Origin: Ectobacillus sp042610425
GTDB taxonomy: Bacteria; Bacillota; Bacilli; Bacillales; Bacillaceae_G
Direction of reading: 5' to 3'
Assembly: GCF_042610425.1 (NCBI RefSeq)
Contig: NZ_JBGJZM010000004.1
Location: 1 to 64,000 of the forward strand
Length of the DNA: 64,000 nucleotides
Below are positions 16,836 to 25,737 of the stretch, piece by piece. The position numbers and the translations under genes are program-made. Under the pieces are notes generated by a model. That model searched no databases, was not told the DNA's origin, and worked only from the letters and a program-made list of their open reading frames with translations. Within the stretch, counting starts at the first letter, position 1. Each line of letters opens with the position of its first letter.

Positions 16836-17585
16836 TCAACAAGTTCCAAAACTTAAGTTTGCCAATGGTACTGGGATTGTTGCAATCAGTACAGGTATCC
16901 CATTGTTGGTTAAGGTTACCATAACTGTACCATTATTATTAATTCTGATATTAAAACCAACCATTTCCGAGAATCCATCAGATAGTAGATTTGCCGTACC
17001 AATAATGGTCACTCCTGTTGCGTCACATGCAATATTTGTAATGTCCGCTGCAGAAATATTAAGAACGAGATTGATAGGGGCAGGTAAACCAGGAACAACC
17101 AATGTTAAAGTGAAGAATGAACCGTTTGCTGTACAATTAGGACAAATGCTGAAATTTAGTGATCCTCCTAAAGTGGTGAAAACCGACCCGTTCAACGCAA
17201 TCGAGATAGGTTCTAATGCAATGGGACCACCTAAAATAGCAACACTACAACCACATGTTGGACCTTCTGTACTAGAAGCGATTAAATCCAGAACGTTTTC
17301 AAACTTGAACTCTAACAGCATTTCCTTCTTAATTACATCACGAAGAGTTTTTTGAACACTTGTATCAATATCAATAAGATTAGTTATGGATACAGCTGGT
17401 GGAGAAAGTGTAGTTTTAGGAGGAGGTAATGTTCCGAGAACAAATTGAATCTTTTCTGCTTCCGCATTCATGATGTGGGCAAGGGCTAATTCTTCAAATG
17501 CAATGGATGCCAAAAGCAACGGAATTGTCTGTTTAGTCGAAAGGGAAATCGTTGGAGTAACACTAGGAATATTTGGGAAAGACAT
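16836..17585 (-). CDS. modular protein: N-terminal module plus unrecognised C-terminal domain, block B
   Basis: 249 residues. Residues 1-~105 are the shared module, nearly identical to those of 9973 and 13370. After a short linker, residues ~112-249 form a beta-rich, Cys-containing domain (CGCSVAILGGPI..., NFSICPNCTANGSFF, NIACDATGVTIIG, ending LSFGTC) that I do not recognise; six or so cysteines suggest disulfides or cross-linking. ATG at 17585 with GAGGTGATATA. Same orientation and position relative to its GT2 neighbour as in block A. Confidence 0.83.
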   Translation of the reverse strand: MSFPNIPSVTPTISLSTKQTIPLLLASIAFEELALAHIMNAEAEKIQFVLGTLPPPKTTLSPPAVSITNLIDIDTSVQKTLRDVIKKEMLLEFKFENVLDLIASSTEGPTCGCSVAILGGPIALEPISIALNGSVFTTLGGSLNFSICPNCTANGSFFTLTLVVPGLPAPINLVLNISAADITNIACDATGVTIIGTANLLSDGFSEMVGFNIRINNNGTVMVTLTNNGIPVLIATIPVPLANLSFGTC

Positions 17586-17634
17586 TATATCACCTCACTT
17601 TCTTTCAGTTTCAATTACATTATATTGACAAGCC

Positions 17635-17919
17635 TTAAAAACGGCACGGCTTGTATACTATTTTTCTATAACTTTCAATTCTATTATGAAGAACCGATAG
17701 CCAATCTTCTAATAAGTAGAGTTTCATCACATTCCCATCAAGGTAACAAGAAATGAAGCAACGGCATTTGTTTTCGTTCCTTATTGCGATTGCGCCATCA
17801 ACAGGCTTGAAGTCTTCCATTCTTTCGCATACTGCTCTTCCTATTTTTGATAATCGTTTCCAATACGTGGGAGGAATTAGTTCTCTTTCATAAATAAATT
17901 CACCCTTCCTGTCTATCAA
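17635..17919 (-). CDS. hypothetical protein, uncertain start
   Basis: 94-codon frame with plausible composition (IPPTYWKRLSKIGRAVCER..., ..CYLDGNVMKLYLLEDWLSVLHNRIE). The only upstream start codon is a TTG at 17919, which lies in the loop of a strong hairpin and has no ribosome binding site, so the start is doubtful. No equivalent exists in block A. It may be a gene fragment left by the rearrangement. Family not recognised. Confidence 0.4.
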   Translation of the reverse strand: MIDRKGEFIYERELIPPTYWKRLSKIGRAVCERMEDFKPVDGAIAIRNENKCRCFISCYLDGNVMKLYLLEDWLSVLHNRIESYRKIVYKPCRF

Positions 17920-17940
17920 AATGGACAGGAAGGGTGAATT
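17893..17940 (-). terminator. terminator of the block B GT2 gene
   Basis: Seventeen-base-pair stem (17898-17914 with 17924-17940), core CACCCTTCCTGTC / GACAGGAAGGGTG, followed on the minus strand by TTTATTTA. It starts 4 bases after the GT2 stop. Confidence 0.8.
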
Positions 17941-17943
17941 AGC

Positions 17944-19122
17944 TTAACATGATGGGGGTGGAATTTCTTCATCGAAATCTTTTGGTAATTCTCCGAAAAT
18001 GTCTTGATGCTTTATCATCAGCTTACGGAGAGCGTCTATAGGAGCAACAAATGTTCTTGAAAGATTTGCAGCCATTGCATAAGACATCGCAGCTGCCTGA
18101 ATTTGTCCGAGCTTTTCAAGACAACATCCTTTATAATACAAAGCCTGAAAGCTGCCGACTCCCTTTAAGGTTAGATGATGCAAATTCTCTTCTCCCATTT
18201 CAAGGCAGTGTTCAAATGTCTTCAATGCTTCTGTATACGATTCTTTGATGTATAGGATCAAGCCTTTATAAAAGTGTAAATCCACATAATCCGGATAGAG
18301 GGAAATCGCTCTTTCAATTCCGGGCCATGCACCGTCAATGCTCCCTGAACCGATCAATATCGAATACTTTAGCCTGTACAGCAAGGAAGGTGGTGTTTTT
18401 AGCTGCTGCAGGAAACCAATAATAGAACGATTGACATGATCGAATGCCTGGGCATATTGGTTTACACGGTAATATTCACTAGCAACATGATAATCTATCC
18501 AAGGACTGTGGTCTTTTTGTTTGAGTTCATCTTTTAACATTCCAAGATTACGTTCAAATTTCTTTTTATTTTCATTCGCAGCATCTAAATATCCGTAATG
18601 ATATACTTTAATTGGAACAGTTTTGATGGGTTGACTATTGTCCGATGCTGTTAGAACTTCATTCACGTTAAGCGTTTCATGGATATTATTTATAAATTTA
18701 AAGCCTTTATGATTTCGGATAAGACGAGTATGAGCCATATTAAATGTTTTATTTGGATCTGGAAGTTCACCATAATAATTAATTAAATGAATGGACAGGA
18801 GATAGTCATCACAGTAGAGGGTATCACGCAATTTATAGACATCAGAAGAGTCTAACTCTTCGTCTGCATCCAACCATAATATCCAATCTCCTGTTGCACG
18901 ATCCAATCCATAGTTACGGGCAGTTGAAAAGCTCCCATTCCAGGGAAAGTCGAACACCTGAGCCCCGAATGATTTACAGATTTCAACGGTTCGGTCTGAA
19001 GACCCTGTATCTACAATAATCATTTCGTCCACAACACCTTTTACACTCTTCAAGCAATTGCCAATATGATCCTCTTCATCTTTTACAATCATACACAACG
19101 ACAGGCGGCGTAAATTCATCAT
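17944..19122 (-). CDS. GT2 glycosyltransferase with C-terminal TPR-like repeats, block B
   Basis: 392 residues, paralogue of 13454-14656 along its whole length. GT-A domain with LSLCMIVKDEEDHIGNCL, IVDTGSSDRTVEICKSFG and the D85-A86-D87 metal motif, then helical TPR-like repeats (ALYYKGCCLEKLGQIQAAAMSY). The ATG at 19122 has GGAGGAAAGGA directly upstream. It is transcribed divergently from the GT4 gene at 19277. A protein- or peptide-glycosylating role is inferred from the architecture and from the adjacent module protein gene. Confidence 0.86.
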   Translation of the reverse strand: MMNLRRLSLCMIVKDEEDHIGNCLKSVKGVVDEMIIVDTGSSDRTVEICKSFGAQVFDFPWNGSFSTARNYGLDRATGDWILWLDADEELDSSDVYKLRDTLYCDDYLLSIHLINYYGELPDPNKTFNMAHTRLIRNHKGFKFINNIHETLNVNEVLTASDNSQPIKTVPIKVYHYGYLDAANENKKKFERNLGMLKDELKQKDHSPWIDYHVASEYYRVNQYAQAFDHVNRSIIGFLQQLKTPPSLLYRLKYSILIGSGSIDGAWPGIERAISLYPDYVDLHFYKGLILYIKESYTEALKTFEHCLEMGEENLHHLTLKGVGSFQALYYKGCCLEKLGQIQAAAMSYAMAANLSRTFVAPIDALRKLMIKHQDIFGELPKDFDEEIPPPSC

Positions 19123-19276
19123 TCCTTTCCTCCCTTATAACATTAGATTAAATCATCAGTTTCCATCATATGATTTCAACTAGGTAAAAGTGCATTTTTG
19201 GAAACTTATTCAGTCGTGGTCAATATAATAAAAAGGTGATGAAGAAATGACATAATCAAAATCGGGGAGGAGAGTG

Positions 19277-20695
19277 TTGAAAATAGGAACACTCAAGATA
19301 AACTGGGTCGGTCCTCAGTTTGCCGATTATAGTCTTGCAATCGTAAACCGATGTATTTGCAGATATCTTCAGCAAGATACTCAAATTGCTCTTAGAATAA
19401 AGATACCTGAGCAGGAAATTCCCCTTTGTCGATCGCTCACAGCAGCAGAAAAGGGGAGATTCCTGTATTTTCCTGAAGCGGATTTTACAATTGTTCATCA
19501 GTGGCCCCCCGATTGGACGACGCCAAAAAGCAGGTATTGGATTTGTATGCAGCCATGGGAATATGGTGCAATTCCTAGAGAATGGTATATACCAATGAAA
19601 TATTGGGTAGATGAAATCTGGGTTTACAGTTTATATAACAAGGAAAGCTACGCACGCTGCGGCATTCCTGAAGATAAAATTCATGTGATTCCTCTTGGTG
19701 TAAACGAAAACGTATTTCATGATGATGTTGAACCTCTAAATCTAGAAACGACCTCCTTTCGGTTCCTCTTCGTCGGAGGAACAATTGGACGCAAAGGAAT
19801 CGATATTTTGATTGAGGCTTATCTTAATGAATTTACTGCGGATGATGATGTTTGTTTATTCATTAAAGATAGCGGGACTCAGTCTTTTTATAAAGGAATA
19901 ACACTTGAGAAAATGATTTTTGAAGCAATGTCTAATCCAAACAATCCGCGTATTGTATACATGGATAAGAAATTTACGGCTGCAGAGCTGGCAGGATTGT
20001 ATAAAGCGTGCGATTGTTTGGTTCATCCATACAGGGGAGAAGGATTCGGTTTGCCCATTGCAGAAGCGATGGCCTGTGGTACTCCGGTCGTTGTACCAGA
20101 TAAAGGATCATGCCTGGATTTTTGTAGCGAAGAAACAGCATTCTTTGTTTCATCAAAGGAGGTTGCTTTATCAGAGAAAAAAGTAAGTAATCTCGATACG
20201 GTAGATTATCCATGGTGGCTGTCGATTAATAGGAGTGATTTGCAGCAGGTAATGCGGTTTGCTTACGAGAATCGTGCATTGGTTAAGGAGAAAGGACAGA
20301 AAGCAAGCCATCAAATTTTATCCTCGTTTACCTGGAAAAAAAGTGCACAATCCGTTTCCAACAGAATAAACCAGTTAGCTCAGAAGGAACAGAATCCGAA
20401 ACTATCTGATGAGGATATCACTAAAATGGAGCTGGAACATGGAAATGAACTGTATACTGAAAATCTTATCGAGAATGCATTAGAAATATATCTGAATATT
20501 TTATCCACATATCCCTCATCACTTCTAGCAAGGTATAATGTAGCAACTGTTTATATCGTACAAAAAAACTATATATCTGCGATTGAGCATCTGGCTTATA
20601 TTGTCAACAACATGAATCAAGAAAAAAAGGACTTTCAGGAGAAAATCTGGTTCATGATAAAGAACTGCTATTCGGAAATAAGGTCTTTTAAATAG
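19277..20695 (+). CDS. GT4 glycosyltransferase with C-terminal TPR
   Basis: 472 residues. GT-B fold, family 4: FRFLFVGGTIGRKGIDILIEAY opens the nucleotide-sugar half, and the E-x7-E signature lies in VHPYRGEGFGLPIAEAMACGTPV. Residues ~390-470 form TPR-like helices (NALEIYLNILSTYPSSLLARYN). The start is taken at TTG 19277 because GGGGAGG lies 6 bases before it and the pseudogene copy at 14805 keeps the same TTG; GTG 19274 is possible. It is divergent from the block B GT2 gene and likely works with it. Confidence 0.87.
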   Translation: MKIGTLKINWVGPQFADYSLAIVNRCICRYLQQDTQIALRIKIPEQEIPLCRSLTAAEKGRFLYFPEADFTIVHQWPPDWTTPKSRYWICMQPWEYGAIPREWYIPMKYWVDEIWVYSLYNKESYARCGIPEDKIHVIPLGVNENVFHDDVEPLNLETTSFRFLFVGGTIGRKGIDILIEAYLNEFTADDDVCLFIKDSGTQSFYKGITLEKMIFEAMSNPNNPRIVYMDKKFTAAELAGLYKACDCLVHPYRGEGFGLPIAEAMACGTPVVVPDKGSCLDFCSEETAFFVSSKEVALSEKKVSNLDTVDYPWWLSINRSDLQQVMRFAYENRALVKEKGQKASHQILSSFTWKKSAQSVSNRINQLAQKEQNPKLSDEDITKMELEHGNELYTENLIENALEIYLNILSTYPSSLLARYNVATVYIVQKNYISAIEHLAYIVNNMNQEKKDFQEKIWFMIKNCYSEIRSFK

Positions 20696-20986
20696 TAGAT
20701 TACAACCATTCCTATTGAAGTGAAGCGGGTAGGCTCCATTCATAAACTGAGGTTCTATTTATGGAATCGAGTAAACTTTGATCACCTCCTAGATTTACGT
20801 GGCGAATTAGCTTCTACTTATTGAAACACGGGAATAATTTTTGGTGTTAAAGAGATGTATAAGAATACCATGCAGTATGTATCAGAAACAGACATGGATC
20901 AATTTAATTTTCTGAATTTTAAAAATCAAAAGAATATGAAGAGTGTGTAATGTTCTTGAAGATTTAATAGGAGGAGATACATTCGT

Positions 20987-21976
20987 ATGAAAACAGCTCT
21001 CATTACTGGTATTACAGGGCAAGATGGTGCCTATTTAGCAAAATTCCTTCTGGATAAAGGCTATCGAGTAGTTGGTTTATTTCCACGCCGTAGCACCAAC
21101 GCACCTTGGAGATTAACTTACTTGAAAATAGCCGATGAAGTTGAATACATGGAAGGTGATGTAACCGATCCCTCATCACTCGTAAGAGCTTTAAAATTGA
21201 CAAAACCTGACGAAGTGTATCACTTGGCAGCACAAAGTTTTGTTGCCTCTTCGTGGAAGCAGCCAATTCTGACTGCACAGGTCACTGGTATGGGTGTTCT
21301 GTATATGTTGGAAGCAATTCGAGAGGTTGATCCTGGAATTAAAATGTATCAAGCTTCTTCAAGTGAAATGTTCGGTGGCATGATAGAGGATCCTAAACAA
21401 ACAGAAGAAACCCGTTTTCATCCGAGAAGCCCTTATGGCGTATCTAAGGTTTTCGGTTACTGGATGACGAAAAATTACAGAGAAAGTTTCAATATGTTTA
21501 CCTGTAATGGAATTCTGTTCAATCACGAATCACCGCTTAGAGGCATTGAGTTTGTCACGCGAAAAGTCACTGACGCTGTAGCTCGTATTGTTGCCGGACA
21601 GCAAAAAGAACTTCGTTTAGGAAATATCCATGCAAAACGGGATTGGGGGTATGCCGGGGATTATGTAGAAGCGATGTGGTTAATGCTCCAACATTCATCA
21701 CCTGATGATTATGTAATTTCAACCGGAAGAACAGCAACAGTTGAAGAAATGTGTAAAATCGCCTTTAATTATGTGGGATTAAATTATCAAAATCATGTTG
21801 TTATCGATCCACAACTCTACCGTCCTGCAGAAGTGGATTTACTTCTTGGAAATCCGGCCAAGGCCAATAGCAAATTAGGCTGGAAGACTAAGACTAGTTT
21901 AGAACAATTGATCCAAATGATGGTTGACGCTGACCTGGAACGAGTTCAACAGTCGGGTACGCTCGAAGAAAAGTAA
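20987..21976 (+). CDS. gmd: GDP-mannose 4,6-dehydratase
   Basis: 329 residues. Short-chain dehydrogenase fold converting GDP-mannose to GDP-4-keto-6-deoxymannose with bound NADP(H). Visible: GITGQDG (8-14), the catalytic Y150-x3-K154 in SPYGVSK, ASSSEMFGG, NHESPLRGIEFVTRKVT and LRLGNIHAKRDWGYAGDYVEAMW, all hallmarks of Gmd rather than other epimerases. AGGAGG lies ~10 bases before the ATG at 20987. The product can feed fcl (37055) and the aminotransferase at 25734. It is the first of the glycan-locus genes; the 291 bases before it hold only a short remnant frame ending near 20950. Confidence 0.92.
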   Translation: MKTALITGITGQDGAYLAKFLLDKGYRVVGLFPRRSTNAPWRLTYLKIADEVEYMEGDVTDPSSLVRALKLTKPDEVYHLAAQSFVASSWKQPILTAQVTGMGVLYMLEAIREVDPGIKMYQASSSEMFGGMIEDPKQTEETRFHPRSPYGVSKVFGYWMTKNYRESFNMFTCNGILFNHESPLRGIEFVTRKVTDAVARIVAGQQKELRLGNIHAKRDWGYAGDYVEAMWLMLQHSSPDDYVISTGRTATVEEMCKIAFNYVGLNYQNHVVIDPQLYRPAEVDLLLGNPAKANSKLGWKTKTSLEQLIQMMVDADLERVQQSGTLEEK

Positions 21977-22145
21977 AGATTGCTTATATAAACCACACTA
22001 ATATTCAAAGATGCCAGAATAGAAAAATTTATATTTCTTGATAGAGCGTAAGTTTCCAGCTCTTAGTTTAGAAGCAAAGCAAAACTCTCACTAATAAACT
22101 CTTGATGTACTGGGATCAATTATCTAAGAAAGGGGAGGTAGCTCT

Positions 22146-23087
22146 ATGCCTCAAAGGGATCGTTTTTTACTAATCAAAGCTTGGGGGAATGGTTTCTGGT
22201 CAGATACGGCGCATGTCGTCGGCCAACTTTTGATCGCTGAACTAACAGACCGTATTCCGGTCATTTATTGGGGAGCCGATTCTTTATATGCTTCTGAGAG
22301 ACCATTGATTAAAGACGCATTTACCATGTATTTTTTGCCTGTGTCAAATTATACTGTTGATCATCTAGCAAATGAAAATTATACTTTCTATCCATCGAGA
22401 TGGAATCGTAGTAATTTACGCTTGCCAGGTACAAAAGATTTAGCAGATTTAGAAGATGCTGCTATAGCAAATGTTTTTAGTAGGTCTGAAAACGTAGTGG
22501 TAAGTAACGTACACATTTTTGTACATCACTTAATAAAATGGATTAAAGAAGATCATCCAGCATACGGTTTAGGGGTTTGGGATGTATACAGCTATCTTTA
22601 CAAAAAATATCTCAAACTACAACCTTACCTATCTAATGAAATCGAAGATTTTTATCTTAAGAATATGAAAAATAAACACCCTATTTTAGGTGTGCATATT
22701 CGTGGCAGTGACAAAATTTCCGAATTTCCGCATTTATATCAGCTTAATAACTCATATCCTGCAGAAATTGATACCTATCTAAAAAATAACCCGACAGCCT
22801 CCATTTTTCTGCTAACAGATTCTGAGAGTATTTTGACAAAATATCAACAGCTATATGGTGATAAATTAATTTATACTAACTGCATACGAACACAAAACGA
22901 TAATGTTTCTGTACATGCGGGTTTACCTTATCATGACAAAAAACAGAAAGGTATTGATGTCATTAAAGACTCTTATCTTGCCACGAAATGTGATCATTTT
23001 ATTGGTGCCAGTTATTCTAATGTTTCTATGGCAATACAGGGTCTTAAAGTTTGGCCGGAAGGGACCATTAAGCTTATTCAGTATTGA
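22146..23087 (+). CDS. fucosyltransferase-like protein, copy 1
   Basis: 313 residues. The segment GVHIRGSDKI (H184-x-R186...D189-K190) resembles the GDP-fucose-binding motif of the GT23/NodZ/FUT8 and O-fucosyltransferase superfamily, and the C-terminal DSYLATKCDHFIGASYSNVS resembles their D-x-x-x-x-x-x-C/F-x-x-S-x-S region. N-terminus: FLLIKAWGNGFWSD. Preceded by GGGGAGGTAGCTCT at the ATG. The next gene is a tandem paralogue with the same motifs at the same positions. Substrate GDP-fucose is inferred from the motif and from gmd/fcl in the locus. Confidence 0.72.
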   Translation: MPQRDRFLLIKAWGNGFWSDTAHVVGQLLIAELTDRIPVIYWGADSLYASERPLIKDAFTMYFLPVSNYTVDHLANENYTFYPSRWNRSNLRLPGTKDLADLEDAAIANVFSRSENVVVSNVHIFVHHLIKWIKEDHPAYGLGVWDVYSYLYKKYLKLQPYLSNEIEDFYLKNMKNKHPILGVHIRGSDKISEFPHLYQLNNSYPAEIDTYLKNNPTASIFLLTDSESILTKYQQLYGDKLIYTNCIRTQNDNVSVHAGLPYHDKKQKGIDVIKDSYLATKCDHFIGASYSNVSMAIQGLKVWPEGTIKLIQY

Positions 23088-23188
23088 GAATTGACATAAT
23101 GTAATCACCTTATTCAGCAAATCATTGAAGTGATTTTATGGTTAGAATGTTGAGTAGCATAAATAATTAAATAAAAGGAAGAAATTTC

Positions 23189-24124
23189 GTGAACAAAAGT
23201 AATCGCTTTTTGCTAATTAAAGCTTGGGGAAGTGGCTTCTGGTCAGACATGGAGCACGTCGCTGGCCAACTCTTGATTGCTGAACTCACTGACCGTATTC
23301 CTGTTGTTTACTGGGGGGCTGATTCTTTATACGCTTCTGAGGACCCCTTGGTTAAAGACGCATTTACCATGTATTTTTTACCTGTGTCAAATTATTCCGT
23401 TGATCATCTCGTAAACGAAAACTATACTTACTATCCAACGAGATGGAATGGTGGTAATTTACGCTTGCCAGGTACAAAAGATTTAGCAGATTTAGAAGAT
23501 GCCGCTATAGCAAATGTTTTTAGTAGATCTGAAAATGTAGTGGTAAGTAACGTACACATTTATGTAAACTATCTTACAAAATGGATTAAAAAAGGTCACC
23601 CGGCCTATGGTTTAGGTGTCAACGATATATACAGCTATCTTTATCGAAAATACTTCAAATTGCAACCTTATCTATCTGGCGAAATTGAAGATTTTTATCT
23701 TAAGAATATGAAAAATAAACACCCTGTTATAGGGGCGCATATTCGTGGTAGCGATAAAATTATTGAGTGCTCACAGTTAGATGATCTTAATAACTTATAT
23801 CCACAAATAATTAATAATTATCTAAAAAATAATCCGACAGCTTCTATTTTTTTACTAACGGATTGTGAGAGCATTTTGTCAAGATATAAAGGGTTATATG
23901 GTAATAAATTAATTTATACTGAATGCATGCGAACATCTGATGATAATATTCCGGTGCATAGTGGTTTACCTCATTATAACAAAAGGAAAAAGGGAATTGA
24001 TATTATTAAAGATACCTATCTCGCACTGGAATGTGATCAGTTTATTGGCAACAGTTATTCTAACGTTTCTCTAGCAGTCTTTCGACTTAAAGCTTGGCTG
24101 GAAGGGACAATTACACTTTTTTAA
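23189..24124 (+). CDS. fucosyltransferase-like protein, copy 2
   Basis: 311 residues, tandem paralogue of the preceding gene with long identical runs (for example RLPGTKDLADLEDAAIANVF) and the same HIRGSDK motif at 184-190. Differences cluster after residue ~190, the half that would contact the acceptor, so the two copies may use different acceptors. GTG start at 23189 with AAAAGGAAG upstream. The preceding spacer is 101 bases, so both copies are probably cotranscribed. Confidence 0.72.
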   Translation: MNKSNRFLLIKAWGSGFWSDMEHVAGQLLIAELTDRIPVVYWGADSLYASEDPLVKDAFTMYFLPVSNYSVDHLVNENYTYYPTRWNGGNLRLPGTKDLADLEDAAIANVFSRSENVVVSNVHIYVNYLTKWIKKGHPAYGLGVNDIYSYLYRKYFKLQPYLSGEIEDFYLKNMKNKHPVIGAHIRGSDKIIECSQLDDLNNLYPQIINNYLKNNPTASIFLLTDCESILSRYKGLYGNKLIYTECMRTSDDNIPVHSGLPHYNKRKKGIDIIKDTYLALECDQFIGNSYSNVSLAVFRLKAWLEGTITLF

Positions 24125-24156
24125 GTATCCTATTAAGCAGATGAGGAGGTATATGT

Positions 24157-24906
24157 ATGGAACAGACGCTTGTCAGTATTATTACACCCTCCTATCTACA
24201 AGATAAGTTTATTCAAGAGACAATTGAAAGCATAAATTCCCAGAGCTATTCTAATTTGGAGCATATAGTGATTGACGGGGGCTCTACAGATCGAACCGTA
24301 GAAATTTTACAGTCATACGATTATTTAGGAGATCGTTTTCGCTGGGTATCGGAAAAAGATCGGGGGCAATCTCATGCTATTAATAAGGGGCTTGCTATGG
24401 CAAAGGGGGAAATTATAGGTTGGCTAAATTCTGATGATACTTATATGACTCTTGCGGTGGAAAAGGCAGTGTTAGCTCTGCAGCAAAATCCGCAATGGGG
24501 AATGGTATATGGACGAGCAAACTATACGGATGAACAGAATCAGGTAATCTATCCCTATCCTGTGGAGCCTTTCCAATTGAATCGGTTATACGAAACGTGT
24601 TTTATTTGTCAGCCAGCCACGTTTATTCGTAGAGAGGTATTTGATAGAGTAGGTGGAATAGATGAGAGTTTTCATTTTTGCATGGATTACGAATTATGGA
24701 TGAGAATTTCCAAACACTATCCTATTGGTTTTATTGAAGATGTTCTAGCGACATCTAGAATGCATAAGGATAGTAAAACCATGACGCAATATCATAATGT
24801 CGGATTACCGGAAATCATCAGGGCAAGTATTAAAAATTATGGCTCTGTTTCGGATCATTGGCGGAATAACTATCTTCTTCATATATTATTGAAGGACCTG
24901 GAGTAA
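24157..24906 (+). CDS. GT2 glycosyltransferase
   Basis: 249 residues. GT-A domain with SIITPSYLQDKFIQETIESI, HIVIDGGSTDRTVEIL, DRGQSHAINKGLAMAKGEII and N91-S92-D93-D94 in place of a classical DxD. It is short and lacks membrane helices, so it is cytoplasmic. GAGGAGG precedes the ATG at 24157. Clearly paralogous to the first half of 32640-33908. Sugar and acceptor unknown. A terminator follows at 24974-25010. Confidence 0.85.
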   Translation: MEQTLVSIITPSYLQDKFIQETIESINSQSYSNLEHIVIDGGSTDRTVEILQSYDYLGDRFRWVSEKDRGQSHAINKGLAMAKGEIIGWLNSDDTYMTLAVEKAVLALQQNPQWGMVYGRANYTDEQNQVIYPYPVEPFQLNRLYETCFICQPATFIRREVFDRVGGIDESFHFCMDYELWMRISKHYPIGFIEDVLATSRMHKDSKTMTQYHNVGLPEIIRASIKNYGSVSDHWRNNYLLHILLKDLE

Positions 24907-25299
24907 TTTTAGCATGATCTATTACGTTCAGAAGGAAGGGGATAGATCATACTATGGCCAAAAAGGGATTTAGAGCGGAGTTTCTAATGAATATGACTTC
25001 GCTTTTTTTCGTTAACATTGGAACCGACATAACTGTATAGATGGCTCGAACAAAAAATAAAATAGCCGTTTTAGAAAGTAGCGCTCACTAAGGAATACAT
25101 AACTTAGTAATTAAAGATTCTCAGCTAATATCATGTGATTAGATTAACAATTTACATGCGATGTAGATTGTCAGTATCAGTTTTCAAGGTTTACCTGATG
25201 TATTGGCAGAAAGTAGATTCAAATAATGATTCGGTCTTGGAATAATGGTTCAGTCCTAAACATATCTTATCATATCTTATAGTATTAGAGGTGAGATGC
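24907..25299. other. 393-base intergenic stretch
   Basis: Contains the terminator at 24974-25010 and the ribosome binding site of the cupin gene at ~25288. Otherwise nothing is recognised. Confidence 0.4.
24974..25010 (+). terminator. terminator after the first glycan gene group
   Basis: Stem AGCGGAGT (24974-24981) / ACTTCGCT (24996-25003, one G-T pair) followed by a seven-base T run. Confidence 0.72.
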
Positions 25300-25737
25300 T
25301 TGGTACGGGAAATCATATGTAAAGAGCGTCTTCTTGCAATTATTATTTCGAAGAATTTTTTCAAACCAGGGATTCATTTTGTTACCCCTTACTATTTTTC
25401 TCAGCAGCTGGCCTTTTTGAATCACCCCTCAGGAACAATAATTCAGCCTCATGTACATCATTTGGTTCACCGAGAAGTTCAATATACACAAGAAGTGCTC
25501 TTTATAAAAAAAGGGAAGCTTCGAGTAGACTTTTACGATGAAGAGCAGAATTATCTGGAAAGTGTTCTGCTTACAGCAGGAGACACGATTCTGCTTGCAG
25601 CCGGAGGCCACGGATTCGAGGTGCTGGAAGACGCAGAAATAATCGAAGTAAAGCAAGGACCGTATGCCGAGTCAGAAGATAAAACAAGGTTTTCGGGAAT
25701 TTCCTCTGAACAGACCATTCTGAAGGATGAACCATGA
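25300..25737 (+). CDS. cupin-domain protein of sugar metabolism
   Basis: About 145 residues. A single cupin barrel: metal ligands are suggested by the PHVHHLVHR cluster, the Glu in TQEVLFIKKGKLRVDFYD and the His in AAGGHGFEVL. Cupins of this size beside a DegT-type aminotransferase are often nucleotide-sugar isomerases/epimerases (FdtA-like) or sensors; which one is not decided here. TTG 25300 is preferred (AGAGGTGAG about 5 bases upstream); GTG 25291 is an alternative. It overlaps the next gene by four bases (ATGA), so the two are coupled. Confidence 0.7.
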   Translation: MVREIICKERLLAIIISKNFFKPGIHFVTPYYFSQQLAFLNHPSGTIIQPHVHHLVHREVQYTQEVLFIKKGKLRVDFYDEEQNYLESVLLTAGDTILLAAGGHGFEVLEDAEIIEVKQGPYAESEDKTRFSGISSEQTILKDEP

